57,392 nucleotides of DNA from DASUZB01 sp035535495 (GTDB taxonomy: Bacteria; Actinomycetota; CALGFH01). The notes below the pieces were generated by a model. It did no database searches and was not told the origin of the DNA. It saw nothing but the letters and a program-made list of their open reading frames with translations. Below are positions 15,943-25,008 of the stretch, in pieces. The stretch is taken from NCBI GenBank assembly GCA_035535495.1, contig DATLQA010000036.1, forward strand, positions 1 to 57,392. Direction: 5' to 3'. Within the stretch, counting starts at the first letter, position 1; the number at the start of each line of letters is the position of its first letter. Position numbers and translations under genes: made by a program.

Positions 15943-17028
15943 ATGGACCAGGGCACCCTCCGGCTGCTCTGGTTCATGCTGCCCGACCAGCGGCCCTGGC
16001 GGGAGCTGCACTGGCTGTCGCTGATGCCCGGGGCGGCGGTGACCGCCGTCGGCACGCCGCGGCCGCCTGAGGCGGTGGCCTTCGTCGAGCGGTCCTACCA
16101 CCGGCCGACCAGGCGCTTCGTCGAGGCGGGGGCGCTGGCGTGGCTGCGGGGCCTGCGCGACCTGCCGGCGCTCTCCGAGCACCGGTGGATCGCCTCGCTG
16201 GAGCTCTGCTCGCTGGTGACCGGGCAGGCGAGCGACCTCGCCAGCCGTCGCGGCCTGCGGCAGGCGGTGCTGGTGTGGGCCAACGACCCCGACATCCCCC
16301 TGTACCGCCTGCCGCCGTACCGCCAGGCGGTGCGGCGCGCCCGCGGCGCGGACCTGTTCCTCTGCTTCGTCCAGGCGGCCATGGACCACTGCCTCGCGCT
16401 CGGCCTGCCCGCGGAGCGCTGCGAGGTGGTGCTGCCCGGGGTCGACACCGAGCGGTTCCACCCGCCGCCGGCGCCGGTGAGCGAGCCGGTCGCGCTGTTC
16501 GCCTCCGCGCTCGCTCCGAACAAGGGCATCGACCGGGTGCTCGAGGGGTTCCGGCTGGTCCGCGCGCGCCTGCCAGAGGCCGAGCTGCGGGTGCTCGGCA
16601 GCGGGCCGCTGGAGGCGCTGGTGCGGCGCGAGGCGGCCCGGCCTGGCTCGGGCGTGCGCTACCTGGGCGCCACCGGCCGCGACCGGGTCGCGGACGAGCT
16701 CCGCCGGGCGGGGGTGTTCGTCACCGCGCCACGCCCGACCCGGGTCTGGAACGAGCAGTTCGGCCTCGCCTACCTGGAGGCCATGGCGAGTGGCCTGGCG
16801 GTGGTGACCACGGCCTGCGGCTCCAACCACGAAGCGGTGCGGCCGCCCAACGAGCGCGTCCCCGACGACGCCGAAGCGCTGGCCGCGGCGCTGCTCGGCT
16901 TCCTGGCCGACCCGGCCAGGCGGGCACTGGTCGGCGCGGAGAACCGGCGGGTCGCGCTCGAGGACCACCAGCTCGGCCGCCAGTGCGCCCGCATGGGCGA
17001 GGCGTTCCAGCGAGCCGCCACCGGCTGA
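15943..17028 (+). CDS. Glycosyltransferase family 4
   Basis: A 361-aa cytoplasmic GT-B enzyme. The donor-binding C-terminal half is clear: ALFASALAPNKGIDRVLEGF (Rossmann entry), then VLGSGPLE and the EX7E region FGLAYLEAMASGLAVVTTACGSN. The N-terminal half is short and diverged. ATG 15943 is preceded by GGGAGG at 6 nt. It is likely to add a nucleotide-sugar-derived residue to a lipid or protein-linked glycan made by the surrounding locus; the sugar cannot be told. Downstream, only 4 bp separate it from the convergent GT2 gene. Confidence 0.88.
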   Translation: MDQGTLRLLWFMLPDQRPWRELHWLSLMPGAAVTAVGTPRPPEAVAFVERSYHRPTRRFVEAGALAWLRGLRDLPALSEHRWIASLELCSLVTGQASDLASRRGLRQAVLVWANDPDIPLYRLPPYRQAVRRARGADLFLCFVQAAMDHCLALGLPAERCEVVLPGVDTERFHPPPAPVSEPVALFASALAPNKGIDRVLEGFRLVRARLPEAELRVLGSGPLEALVRREAARPGSGVRYLGATGRDRVADELRRAGVFVTAPRPTRVWNEQFGLAYLEAMASGLAVVTTACGSNHEAVRPPNERVPDDAEALAAALLGFLADPARRALVGAENRRVALEDHQLGRQCARMGEAFQRAATG

Positions 17029-17032
17029 GCGG

Positions 17033-17920
17033 CTACCGCCGCCGGCCGGCGGCGGTGCCGGCGAGCCAGGCGGTGACCTCGCAGGCCCGCAGTACCAGCA
17101 CGCCGGCCGCGTGGAGCGGGTCGGCGGCGAGCAGGCCGCGGTGCCGCCACATCGCGCGCAGGGTCGCGCCCGCCTGACTGCTCACCGCGCCGGGGTTGGC
17201 CCGACGGTAGGCGGGGATGGTCCGGCCGTAGTAGAAGCGCTTGCGCATCACCGCGCGGAGCCCGATCCGCCCCTCGTGGTGCAGGATGCCGGCGTCGGCC
17301 CAGGCGAGGTCGACCCCGTCGGCCAGCATGCGGTGGCGCAGCGCGGCGTCCTCCGCGCCGGTCACGCGCTCGTCGAAGCCGCCCACCCCGCGCAGGTAGG
17401 CGGTGCGGACCAGCCGGGGCGCCTCGATCAGCGGCTCGCCGGCATAGCAGCGCCGCTCCAGCGCCCGGCAGCGCGTCCAGTAGCCGGGGCCGACGGTGAC
17501 CTCGGGGACGAACACGGCGGTCGCCGAGGTCCTCCTGGCCGCCTCCAGCGACCGCTGGACCACCTCGGGCGCCAGCTCCATGTCGGCGTCGACCCACAGC
17601 ACCCACGCGCCGGCGGCCCTGGCGATGCCGGCGTTGCGCTGCGCGCTCCGCTCCGGACCGGCCTGGATCACCAGGTCCGCCAGGCGTTCCGCCACCGCCC
17701 TGGTCCCGTCCGCGCTGCCGTTGTCGACCACGATCAGCTCGACCGCCGGCCAGGTCTGGGCGCGGACCGACCCGAGGCAGGTCGCGATCGTCCGGGCGGA
17801 GTCCCGCGTCGGCACCACCACCGAGACGAGCTCCGGCTCCTGGTCCTCGGCGGCGGCGGTGGGCTCCTCGCCCGCCTTCCCGCCAGGGCCGGCCGGCTCG
17901 GCGGTCACCGGGCCGCTCAC
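17033..17920 (-). CDS. Glycosyltransferase family 2
   Basis: A 295-aa GT-A enzyme. It shows VSVVVPTRDSARTIATCLGS (UDP-binding strand), LIVVDNGSADGT, the metal-binding DxD in LWVDADME, and GFDERVTGAEDAALRHRM with the acceptor-side ED motif. The C-terminal part has a short hydrophobic stretch (about 265-290) that may bind the membrane. The N-terminal about 30 residues are Pro/Glu-rich and disordered. Its ATG overlaps the stop of the AftD-like gene by 4 bp, so it is the last gene of a three-gene operon (flippase, AftD-like, GT2). It resembles dolichyl/polyprenyl-phosphate sugar synthases and rhamnosyltransferases. Confidence 0.9.
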   Translation of the reverse strand: MSGPVTAEPAGPGGKAGEEPTAAAEDQEPELVSVVVPTRDSARTIATCLGSVRAQTWPAVELIVVDNGSADGTRAVAERLADLVIQAGPERSAQRNAGIARAAGAWVLWVDADMELAPEVVQRSLEAARRTSATAVFVPEVTVGPGYWTRCRALERRCYAGEPLIEAPRLVRTAYLRGVGGFDERVTGAEDAALRHRMLADGVDLAWADAGILHHEGRIGLRAVMRKRFYYGRTIPAYRRANPGAVSSQAGATLRAMWRHRGLLAADPLHAAGVLVLRACEVTAWLAGTAAGRRR

Positions 17921-20900
17921 CGGGCGGCCCCGTCCTCGGCCCGCTGACCTGGCGGTCCCGACCCGCGCCGAGGTGGCTGGTACTCGCGGCCCGGCCCCCA
18001 GGGCGGCGGTACCGGCATGGCTGGCGGGGCCGGCTGGCGTCCCGGGCGCGGGCCGTTGCCGGTCGGGGGGGCGTCCGCCGTGGCCGGCTCGATGGGCCGG
18101 TCCCGCGGCTCCGGTGGCGGCGGCGCTCCCGGATCCCCGCCCCCTGGCGGCCCGTCCCCGGGTCCCGGGTGTTGGCGGGCGGCGGGCGGGACGTCACGCA
18201 GGATGCCGAGGACGAGCAGGGCAAGCGCCGCGCCGGCGAGGTAGTGGGCGACCAGGTTGCTCCCGGCGAACAGCGGGGTCACGGTCGACGGGCGGGGCAG
18301 GCCGCGGGCCACCACCGCCAGCGGGAGCAGGCAGAACCCGGCCAGCGCGGCGCGGAGGAGGTCGGCGGCGGACGGGCGCCGCAGCCGGTCCCACGCGACC
18401 GTCGCCAGGCCGACGAGCAGGCCGACCCAGCCGCCCAGGAACCAGAGCAGCGCCACCAGCCCGGCATGGGCGGCGAGCTGGCGCACCCCGCCCCCGCCGA
18501 AGGCCGCCGTCGTCCTGCCGGCACCCTCGGCGTGCGGGTCCCCGCCGGGGGCGGCGACGCCTCCGCCACCCGGGTCCTCCGGGCGCCGTCGCGGCCGCAG
18601 GAACAGGACCAGCAGCAGCACGATCGCGCCGGCCGAGACGGCTAGCGACGCCGACGCCCAGCGCTGCGGGGTGAACGCCATGGTGACGACGTGCGCGCCG
18701 GTGTCGGGGATGCGCCAGCCGGTGGCGTAGCCGTCGACCAGCAGCGGCGGCCCCAGCGGGAGACCGTCCATGGTCGCCCGCCAGCGGTTGTCGAAGCCCT
18801 GGCCGAGCACCAGGTAGTAGGGGCCGCGGGCGGCCTCGGTGGCGACCGTCACCTTGGTCGGGGAGGAGCCGGCCACGGAGACCCGCGGCGGCGGCGCCGG
18901 CTTCGGGGTCGGTGCCAGCTTGCGCCCGTCCGCGCCGCTGGTCGACTGCAGGCGGACCAGGTCGAGCAGCCAGCCGGGTTCGGCCTTCAGCTGGTGGAAG
19001 CCGGCGCCGAGCTGGAGCCGCTGGCCGGGACACGGCTCGAAGAAGGCGGTGGCGCCACTGGTCAGGGCGGCGACGCCGGCGGACGGGACGACCCGCAACG
19101 GCGCGCCGTCGAGCTTGGCGACCTCGATGCAGCGGTCGCCCGCTGTCGGCGCCGCGTCCTCGACCTGGGCGCCGCCGGCCTCGAACTCGCTGATGCGGAT
19201 GCCGCCGCCGAGGCCGGCGACCTCGGTGACCGTCAGCCTGACCTCGTGGGCGGTGCGGCGCGGGAAGTCGATCCGGGTGGCCGGGGTGCGCAGCGCCACC
19301 CGCTTGACCGGCTGGCCGTCGATGGTCAGCTCGGCGCGGACGGCCTGGTCGAGACCCTGCTTGTTCTCGAGCCGCGGCGGGACGTCCTGGCGGACGACCA
19401 CGTGGTCGAGGGCGCGGTCGGGGAAGGCGACCTGGATCCACTCCCCCTCGCCGCGGCCCCCGGGGATCCAGGCGGTGTCCCGGTTGCCGTCGAACGCCTT
19501 CGAGGCGCGGACCGTCGGCGAGTCGAAGGAGCGCGACGAGGAGCTCACGCTGACCTCGTCGGACGCGCCGGCCAGCCGGTCGAGCACCGGCTCGGGCAGG
19601 CCGCTGGCCGAGAGCCGGCCCCCGACCTTGAAACCGCGCGCGTCGGGCAGCCAGAAGCTCCGCGCCAGCACCCGCTCCTCGTCGTCATCCTGGTCGACCG
19701 GGTCGCCGGCCGCCCTGGTCAGCAGGACGTCGATCGGGGTGGTGGCGAGCCGTTCGCGAGCCGGCCCGTCGAGCGCCTCGACCACCCGGCGGAAGCGCTC
19801 GGGCAGGCGGATGCGCTCGGTGACCTTGACGCCGGGGACGCCGATCTCGGAGAAGCCGACCGCGTTGAGGCCGGGGCCGCCCCTGACCCCGGTGATCTCC
19901 ACCCGCAGGCTGGCGGCGTCGGTCTCGGGTACCGGCACGGTGACCTCTGGCTGGTCGGGCACCTCGGCGTCGACCGAGCGGCCGTTGAGCCGCACCCGGA
20001 CCGAGCTGATCCGCACCGGGTCGGTCCGCAGCGGGCGGAGCACCAGCTTGGAGATCCGCACCACGCGGCCGAACTCGATGGCGATCGACTGGCCGACGGC
20101 GGTGCCGAACCCGCCGGTGACCCAGGCCGTGCGCTGGTCGCCGTCGAAGGCGTAGACCGGCTTGTCCCTCGGTGCCAGCCCGAAGGCCGTGCCCGAGCTG
20201 GTCGCGCTGACCGCGCGGGCGCCCTCCAGCTCGCTGACGCTCTGCGCGGCCGGCTCGTCGAACAGGTTGAGCGACGCGCCCTGGTTGGCGACCGGCTCGT
20301 CGGCCCGCAGGGTGGGCGAGTACGACTGGCCTGTCCGGTGGATCTCCCAGGAACGGCGGCGTCCGGTGTCGGTGAGGACGACGCGGGCGCCGTCGTCAAG
20401 GGCGACGGCGGCTTCGTCGGCGGTTGCCGCGCCGAGGAGGCGGACGGCCGGCTGGCCGGCGAGCAGGCCCTGGCCGGCCAGTGCCGGGAGGGCGAAGTTG
20501 TCGCCGTCCACCAGCAGCGTGCCGGCGCTGGGCTCGGTGCGCATGACCGGGCGGGCGTCGGTCACGCTGAAACGCTCCAGCGGGGAGAGCCCCGCATCGC
20601 CCGGAGCGGCGCCCTGCCCGGCGACCGTGTACTGCCCGGCCTGGCCGTAGACCGCGCCCTGCCTGAGCCCAGGGTCCCTACGGAGGGTGCCCTCCAGCGC
20701 CGACGGCCGCGGGCCGCCGACCGCCTCCCAGCGTGTGTCGTAGCGGGCCAGCACCTCGCCGGCACCCAGGTAGCGGGCCATGGCGCTGACCGTGCCTCCA
20801 TCGGGCGCCCCCGCGTCCAGCGCGGTGTCGAGGGCGGCCATGTAGTTGCCCTGGGCGGCAGAGCCGTTGGGCACGGTGACCCGCACCGCCGAGGGTCGGC

Positions 20901-22428
20901 GGAGCAGCGACTCGTTGAGGTCGTCAGGGCCGTTCAGGCCCCAGCGGTAGTCGGAGAGGACCTGCCCGGGCACCAGCAGCACGCGGCTCGTGGCCGGGCC
21001 GGCGTCAAGGTCGCGGGCGGCCTGGAGCCAGTAGTCGGGGATGCGGAAGCGGAGCAGGTTCAGCCCGCCCGTCCAGACCGGCAACACCGCCAGTGCCAGC
21101 AGGAGCACGCCGGCGGCGCCGACCACCGCCCGGACCTGCCGGCGCACGCCCGGCCTGGTGGCCAGCTCGTTCGCACCGAGGGCGATCAGCAGGGTGAGCG
21201 CCAGCGCCACCAGGCCGCCGGCCTTGTTGGTGGTGCGGAACGCGATCGCCCCCGGAACCCGCTCGAACGCGATCTCCAGCAAGCGGCCGAAGGGCGAGAC
21301 CGCTCCGCCTCCGAAGAGCCCGACCATCACCGGTGCGCCCACGGCCAGCAGGTACGCGGCCAGGACCCTGGCGCGGTGGCGGGCGTACAGCGCGGCCCCG
21401 GCGGCCACCGCGGGCAGGGCGAACGACGCCACCACCACCAGCGGGTTGGTCAGATAGCCGACCAGGCCCGGCAGGAAGGGCTGGTCGCCGGATCGGCCGT
21501 ACAGGGTCCAGAGGCCGAGCAGGCGCACGGTCTCCGCCCACGAGGACGGCCCGGCCACGTCGCGCGGGGCCTCGGTCGCACCGGCGATGCCGGCGGCGGT
21601 CGCGCTGGCCAGCAGGGCCGGGACCAGCCAGTAGAGCGACACGAGCAGGCTGAGGGCGAGGCAGCGGCCGCATGAGCTGGCCAGCTGACGCCACGGCAGA
21701 CCGTTCACGTGGCGCTCGAAGGCCAGCCAGCACGGGACGGCGAGCAGCATGAACAGGGCCACCACGCCAGCGTTCATCCCGCTCGACGCGAAGAAGGCGA
21801 GCGCGAACGCGGCCGGCCAGCGCCACGAGCGGGGCTCGTGGGCGCTGCGGCCGAGGGCGAGGAGCAGCCAGGGCAGCAGCGCGTACGGCAGCAGCACCGG
21901 GGTGGTAGCGCCGGCCACCACCACGTACGGGTTGACCACGTACAGGACGGCCGCGACCACCCGCCCGGCGCGCAGCGAGGCCGCCACCGGGGAGCCACCG
22001 CCCCGCCCTTCGAGCCTTCCGGCGGCCGCGCGCTGGAACAGGCGGGCGGCGCCGACGCCGGCGACCAGCAGGAGCAGGGCGCGCCAGAGACGGATGGCGA
22101 GCCAGGGCTCGACCCCGAGGGAGCGGATGACCAGCACGACCAGTGCGGCCGGGGCGAGCCCCGCGTCGAAGTTCGGCTGCCCCAGGTACGGGTTGGGCCG
22201 CCAGGTCGAGAGCGCCTCCCGAAGCGTCCCCAGCGGGTCGAGGTAGAGGTGCGGCTTGGTGTCGGGGGCGAGCATCCCCCGGTCGGTGAGCAGCAGCACG
22301 CTGAGCACCAGACCGGCAAGCACCAGGTAGGCGGCCGGCTCGGCGAGGCCGCCTTGGCGCCAGCGCGCCAGGCCGCGCCGCGCCGCCGCGGTGACGCCCG
22401 GCCTGGCGATCAGGGCCTGCTGCTTCAC
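17917..22428 (-). CDS. AftD-like alpha-(1->3)-arabinofuranosyltransferase (DUF3367) with discoidin domains
   Basis: A very large (1503-aa) envelope glycosyltransferase. Residues about 15-455 form a GT-C membrane core of a dozen or more helices, with DTKPHLYLDPLGTLREALSTW in the first outer loop; the Asp of DTK is the expected catalytic acid. An extracytoplasmic region follows, with two F5/8-type-C (discoidin) carbohydrate-binding modules around residues 755-850 (AFDGDQRTAWVTGG) and 970-1090 (AFDGNRDTAWIPGG). C-terminal helices (about 1270-1420) and a Pro/Gly-rich cytoplasmic tail end it. In mycobacteria AftD branches arabinan with decaprenyl-phospho-arabinose. The GTG start overlaps the flippase stop (GTGA). 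Substrate here is inferred only. Confidence 0.88.
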   Translation of the reverse strand: MKQQALIARPGVTAAARRGLARWRQGGLAEPAAYLVLAGLVLSVLLLTDRGMLAPDTKPHLYLDPLGTLREALSTWRPNPYLGQPNFDAGLAPAALVVLVIRSLGVEPWLAIRLWRALLLLVAGVGAARLFQRAAAGRLEGRGGGSPVAASLRAGRVVAAVLYVVNPYVVVAGATTPVLLPYALLPWLLLALGRSAHEPRSWRWPAAFALAFFASSGMNAGVVALFMLLAVPCWLAFERHVNGLPWRQLASSCGRCLALSLLVSLYWLVPALLASATAAGIAGATEAPRDVAGPSSWAETVRLLGLWTLYGRSGDQPFLPGLVGYLTNPLVVVASFALPAVAAGAALYARHRARVLAAYLLAVGAPVMVGLFGGGAVSPFGRLLEIAFERVPGAIAFRTTNKAGGLVALALTLLIALGANELATRPGVRRQVRAVVGAAGVLLLALAVLPVWTGGLNLLRFRIPDYWLQAARDLDAGPATSRVLLVPGQVLSDYRWGLNGPDDLNESLLRRPSAVRVTVPNGSAAQGNYMAALDTALDAGAPDGGTVSAMARYLGAGEVLARYDTRWEAVGGPRPSALEGTLRRDPGLRQGAVYGQAGQYTVAGQGAAPGDAGLSPLERFSVTDARPVMRTEPSAGTLLVDGDNFALPALAGQGLLAGQPAVRLLGAATADEAAVALDDGARVVLTDTGRRRSWEIHRTGQSYSPTLRADEPVANQGASLNLFDEPAAQSVSELEGARAVSATSSGTAFGLAPRDKPVYAFDGDQRTAWVTGGFGTAVGQSIAIEFGRVVRISKLVLRPLRTDPVRISSVRVRLNGRSVDAEVPDQPEVTVPVPETDAASLRVEITGVRGGPGLNAVGFSEIGVPGVKVTERIRLPERFRRVVEALDGPARERLATTPIDVLLTRAAGDPVDQDDDEERVLARSFWLPDARGFKVGGRLSASGLPEPVLDRLAGASDEVSVSSSSRSFDSPTVRASKAFDGNRDTAWIPGGRGEGEWIQVAFPDRALDHVVVRQDVPPRLENKQGLDQAVRAELTIDGQPVKRVALRTPATRIDFPRRTAHEVRLTVTEVAGLGGGIRISEFEAGGAQVEDAAPTAGDRCIEVAKLDGAPLRVVPSAGVAALTSGATAFFEPCPGQRLQLGAGFHQLKAEPGWLLDLVRLQSTSGADGRKLAPTPKPAPPPRVSVAGSSPTKVTVATEAARGPYYLVLGQGFDNRWRATMDGLPLGPPLLVDGYATGWRIPDTGAHVVTMAFTPQRWASASLAVSAGAIVLLLVLFLRPRRRPEDPGGGGVAAPGGDPHAEGAGRTTAAFGGGGVRQLAAHAGLVALLWFLGGWVGLLVGLATVAWDRLRRPSAADLLRAALAGFCLLPLAVVARGLPRPSTVTPLFAGSNLVAHYLAGAALALLVLGILRDVPPAARQHPGPGDGPPGGGDPGAPPPPEPRDRPIEPATADAPPTGNGPRPGRQPAPPAMPVPPPWGPGREYQPPRRGSGPPGQRAEDGAAR

Positions 22429-23747
22429 GGCGCCGCTCCCTCGACCCGCCCGCCGCCGGGCGCGACCCGTCCGCGCTCCAGCAGCCAGCCCGCGACCAGC
22501 AGCGCGGCGGCGACCGTCAGGGTGACCGTGACGATCTCGGTGACGGAGCCGTGCAGGACGGTGGTGACCACCGCCACCTCGACACCGACCGCGGCCACCA
22601 GCAGCCAGGTGAGGCGCGAGTCGGCGCTGGCGATGCCGGAGAAGAGCACCAGCTGGACCAGGGCCAGGCAGGTGCCGAGCGCGGCGAACAGCGGCAGCGC
22701 CGGGCCGACGGCCAGATAGGACCGGCCGAAGGACACGCTGGCCGCCAGGTGCGGCGCTGCTGCCGCCGCCACCACCAGCAGGGCGCCGAACCCGGCCACG
22801 CAGGCGGCCGAGCGTGCCAGCAGGCGCCTGCGGGCACCGGAGGTGACCAGCCTGGGGAAGACCATCAGCACCACCACCTGGGGCGCCCAGTAGGCGATCT
22901 TGGCGACCACCGCCCCGGCCGCGTACAGCCCGGAGGCGTCGGCCGCCAAGTGGTGGCGGGCCAGCAGCACGTCGACGTTGGCCAGGACGAACAGGCCGAG
23001 GATCGCGGTGGTCGCCCCGGCCACCTCGCGCCCCAGCCCGCGCGGCAGCGGCCGCATCCACGACCGGCCGCGACCTGGTGACGGCGGACCGGCGAGGCCC
23101 GGCCGGACCCAGACGACGGCGAGCAGCACGGCGGCGAGCGAGCCGAGCGAGACCGCGGCGATCGCGCCCTCCACCCCGGCTCCCAGCGCCACCAGCCCGA
23201 CACCGGCGGCGAGCTTGCCGGCGGCGGCGGCCAGCAGCACCCAGGCAAGGGCGGCGAAGCGCTCCCGGCCCTGCAGCATGCCCTGCACCGCCGCGAGCGC
23301 CGGCAGCGGCGCCACCGACGCGGCCAGCCACAACGCCGGCGCGGCCGAGCCGAGACGGAGGTAGGCGGCCAGCAGCGGGCTCGCCGCCGCCACCAGCGCA
23401 CCGAGGGCCAGCCCGGCGCCGACCACGCCGGCCAGCGTGGCGGTCCACAGCTCGGCGAGGGCGTGCTGGTCGCGGACGCGCAGCGCCGTGTGCCTGGCGA
23501 CCACGACCTGCAGGGCTAGACCGGGCACCGAGGCGATCAGCGCGAGGGCGAGCAGCGCGCCGAGGGCACCGTAGCCGGCGGGGCCGAGCAGGCGGGCCAT
23601 CACCACGTTGTAGACGTAGTTGAGCCCGTTGCCCACCGCCATCAGCGGCGCCACCAGGAGACCGGCGCGGAGCAGCGAGCCGGGGGCGAACCGCTGGGCG
23701 GGCACGGCCGCACCGGGCGCGGGTACGGGTGGCCTGGCGGCGCTCAC
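22425..23747 (-). CDS. Polysaccharide flippase (Wzx/MATE-like, MOP superfamily)
   Basis: A 440-aa membrane protein with about 12 helices. The opening NGLNYVYNVVMARLLGPAGYGALGAL is the classic first-helix signature of oligosaccharide flippases (polysaccharide biosynthesis protein family). Such proteins move lipid-linked glycan units across the cytoplasmic membrane. It is the first gene of the operon that continues with the AftD-like enzyme and GT2, which fits a path of synthesis inside, flipping, and extension outside. The ATG (cac/cat complement at 23745-23747) opens a Pro/Ala-rich tail before helix 1. A possible TetR-type operator lies upstream in the divergent region. Confidence 0.88.
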   Translation of the reverse strand: MSAARPPVPAPGAAVPAQRFAPGSLLRAGLLVAPLMAVGNGLNYVYNVVMARLLGPAGYGALGALLALALIASVPGLALQVVVARHTALRVRDQHALAELWTATLAGVVGAGLALGALVAAASPLLAAYLRLGSAAPALWLAASVAPLPALAAVQGMLQGRERFAALAWVLLAAAAGKLAAGVGLVALGAGVEGAIAAVSLGSLAAVLLAVVWVRPGLAGPPSPGRGRSWMRPLPRGLGREVAGATTAILGLFVLANVDVLLARHHLAADASGLYAAGAVVAKIAYWAPQVVVLMVFPRLVTSGARRRLLARSAACVAGFGALLVVAAAAAPHLAASVSFGRSYLAVGPALPLFAALGTCLALVQLVLFSGIASADSRLTWLLVAAVGVEVAVVTTVLHGSVTEIVTVTLTVAAALLVAGWLLERGRVAPGGGRVEGAAP

Positions 23748-23875
23748 CAGGCCCAGGCCCTCACCGTTGCACCGGTGGGCGCGGGAAGGACGGCAGGGGA
23801 CAGCATCGCTCCGGTCCAGACGTGATGCCCGTGGCGGTCCGCCCGGTCGCGGACTCCCGGGGCATGGCGGCGACC

Positions 23876-23887
23876 TACCGGTCGGTA
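23876..23887. promoter_or_regulatory. Inverted repeat, possible TetR-type operator in divergent region
   Basis: TACCG-GT-CGGTA (read on the other strand within CTTACCGACCGGTAGG) sits in the 239-bp gap between the flippase (minus) and the DUF3068 gene (plus). The gap is locally AT-richer at 23886-23935 (GTAAGTTGGCGGTTAGTGTAA and on), as promoters are in this genome. The motif resembles many TetR-family sites. No TetR gene is in the window. Confidence 0.4.
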
Positions 23888-23986
23888 AGTTGGCGGTTAG
23901 TGTAAGTGTTCTCAGAAGGAATGTTTGTGTAGTGTTCGGCGCACGTTCACAGTCTCTCGCGGCACGAACCAGGCTGGAGGATTCCG

Positions 23987-24928
23987 GTGGGCCGTCGCGC
24001 TGGCTTCGCGCTCGTTTTCGTCGGGTTGTTCCTGCTGTTCTTCGCGCTGCTGGTGCGCTTCTACGCCTACCCGCGGCTGCAGAAGGCCCCGCTGGACCAG
24101 TACTCCAAGCCGGTCGCGGTGGGCTCGGGCACCTACTTCAACCGTGCGCAGCTCAAGGAGGTCCAGGGCGCCCAGCTGCAGAACATCCGCGTGGTGCGGG
24201 GCGACGTGCGGGCGGGCTCATCGGATACGGCGGTGTGGGACAGCTTCAACTCCACCACCGACCTGTCCGACGGTGGGGTGATCACGGCCAGCCAGGAGCG
24301 GGCCGCGTTCGACCGGGTCAACGCCATGCCCAAGCAGTGCTGTGGTGAGAACCCGCCGCACCAGGGCCTGATCTTCAAGTTCCCCTTCAATACCAAGAAG
24401 GAGACCTACCCGTTCTGGGACTTCACCGCCAAGAAGGAATTCCCAGCCCGGTTCATCGACGAGGAGAAGCTGCTCGGGCTCACCGTCTACAAGTTCGAGC
24501 AGCACATCAGCGACGTCCAGACCGACTCGATCGAGATCAGCGGCGAGATGGCCGGCGAGCCGGACCAGCAGACCGTGACCGCGTTCGTGATCTACGGCAA
24601 CACCAAGACCCTCTGGGTCGAGCCCCGCACCGGCCAGATCGTCAAGGCCGCGCAAGACGTCGACCAGGTGCTCCAGACCCCGGCGGGCAAGCAGGTCCTG
24701 ACGGTGGTCGACGCCAGCCTCACCTACGACGACGCCACCGTGCGGGACTTCGTGAGCGACGCCAAGAGCAACATCTCCCAGCTCAACCTGCTGAGCGTCA
24801 CCCTGCCGCTCGGCGGGGCGATCCTCGGCATCCTGCTGCTGATCGGCGGCCTGGTGGCCGCCGCGCGGCCGCCGGGGCGGCGGGTCGCCTCGGCCGGAGC
24901 GCCGCGGCGTGAGGCCGGAGCGGTCTGA
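23987..24928 (+). CDS. DUF3068 (PorA-like) envelope protein
   Basis: A 313-aa protein with an N-terminal helix (residues 5-27, GFALVFVGLFLLFFALLVRF), a beta-rich outside domain of about 235 residues and a C-terminal helix (about 265-290). The outer part carries YKFEQHISDVQ and TLWVEPRTGQIVKA, landmarks of DUF3068. A Cys-Cys pair (KQCCGENP) may form a disulfide. The family is restricted to actinobacteria and includes the M. tuberculosis protein I recall as Rv0227c, next to the homologue of the following gene. The GTG start has CTGGAGG 6 nt upstream. Role unknown, probably envelope glycolipid assembly. Confidence 0.85.
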   Translation: MGRRAGFALVFVGLFLLFFALLVRFYAYPRLQKAPLDQYSKPVAVGSGTYFNRAQLKEVQGAQLQNIRVVRGDVRAGSSDTAVWDSFNSTTDLSDGGVITASQERAAFDRVNAMPKQCCGENPPHQGLIFKFPFNTKKETYPFWDFTAKKEFPARFIDEEKLLGLTVYKFEQHISDVQTDSIEISGEMAGEPDQQTVTAFVIYGNTKTLWVEPRTGQIVKAAQDVDQVLQTPAGKQVLTVVDASLTYDDATVRDFVSDAKSNISQLNLLSVTLPLGGAILGILLLIGGLVAAARPPGRRVASAGAPRREAGAV

Positions 24929-25008
24929 CCGTCGCGCGGGACCTTCCCGAGCCGGCCGCCGTCACCGACGGCCAGGCGGGCGGACGGCTCGGCGGCCTCC
25001 CCGCCGTC

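Noticed and set aside
18691..21675. A long plus-strand open frame (994 codons) opposite the AftD-like gene
   Set aside because: It mirrors the coding strand of a gene with clear domains and has Arg/Gly/Val-rich composition without motifs; a GC-skew artefact. Similar antisense frames at 1262-3115, 2976-4805, 5223-7361 and 41622-43037 were left out for the same reason.
22429..23448. Possible N-terminal extension of the AftD-like protein through the flippase region (total 1843 codons)
   Set aside because: The extra part overlaps the flippase gene in another frame and is Arg/Gly-rich; a GTG with GTGA overlap at 22428 fits the membrane-core start.
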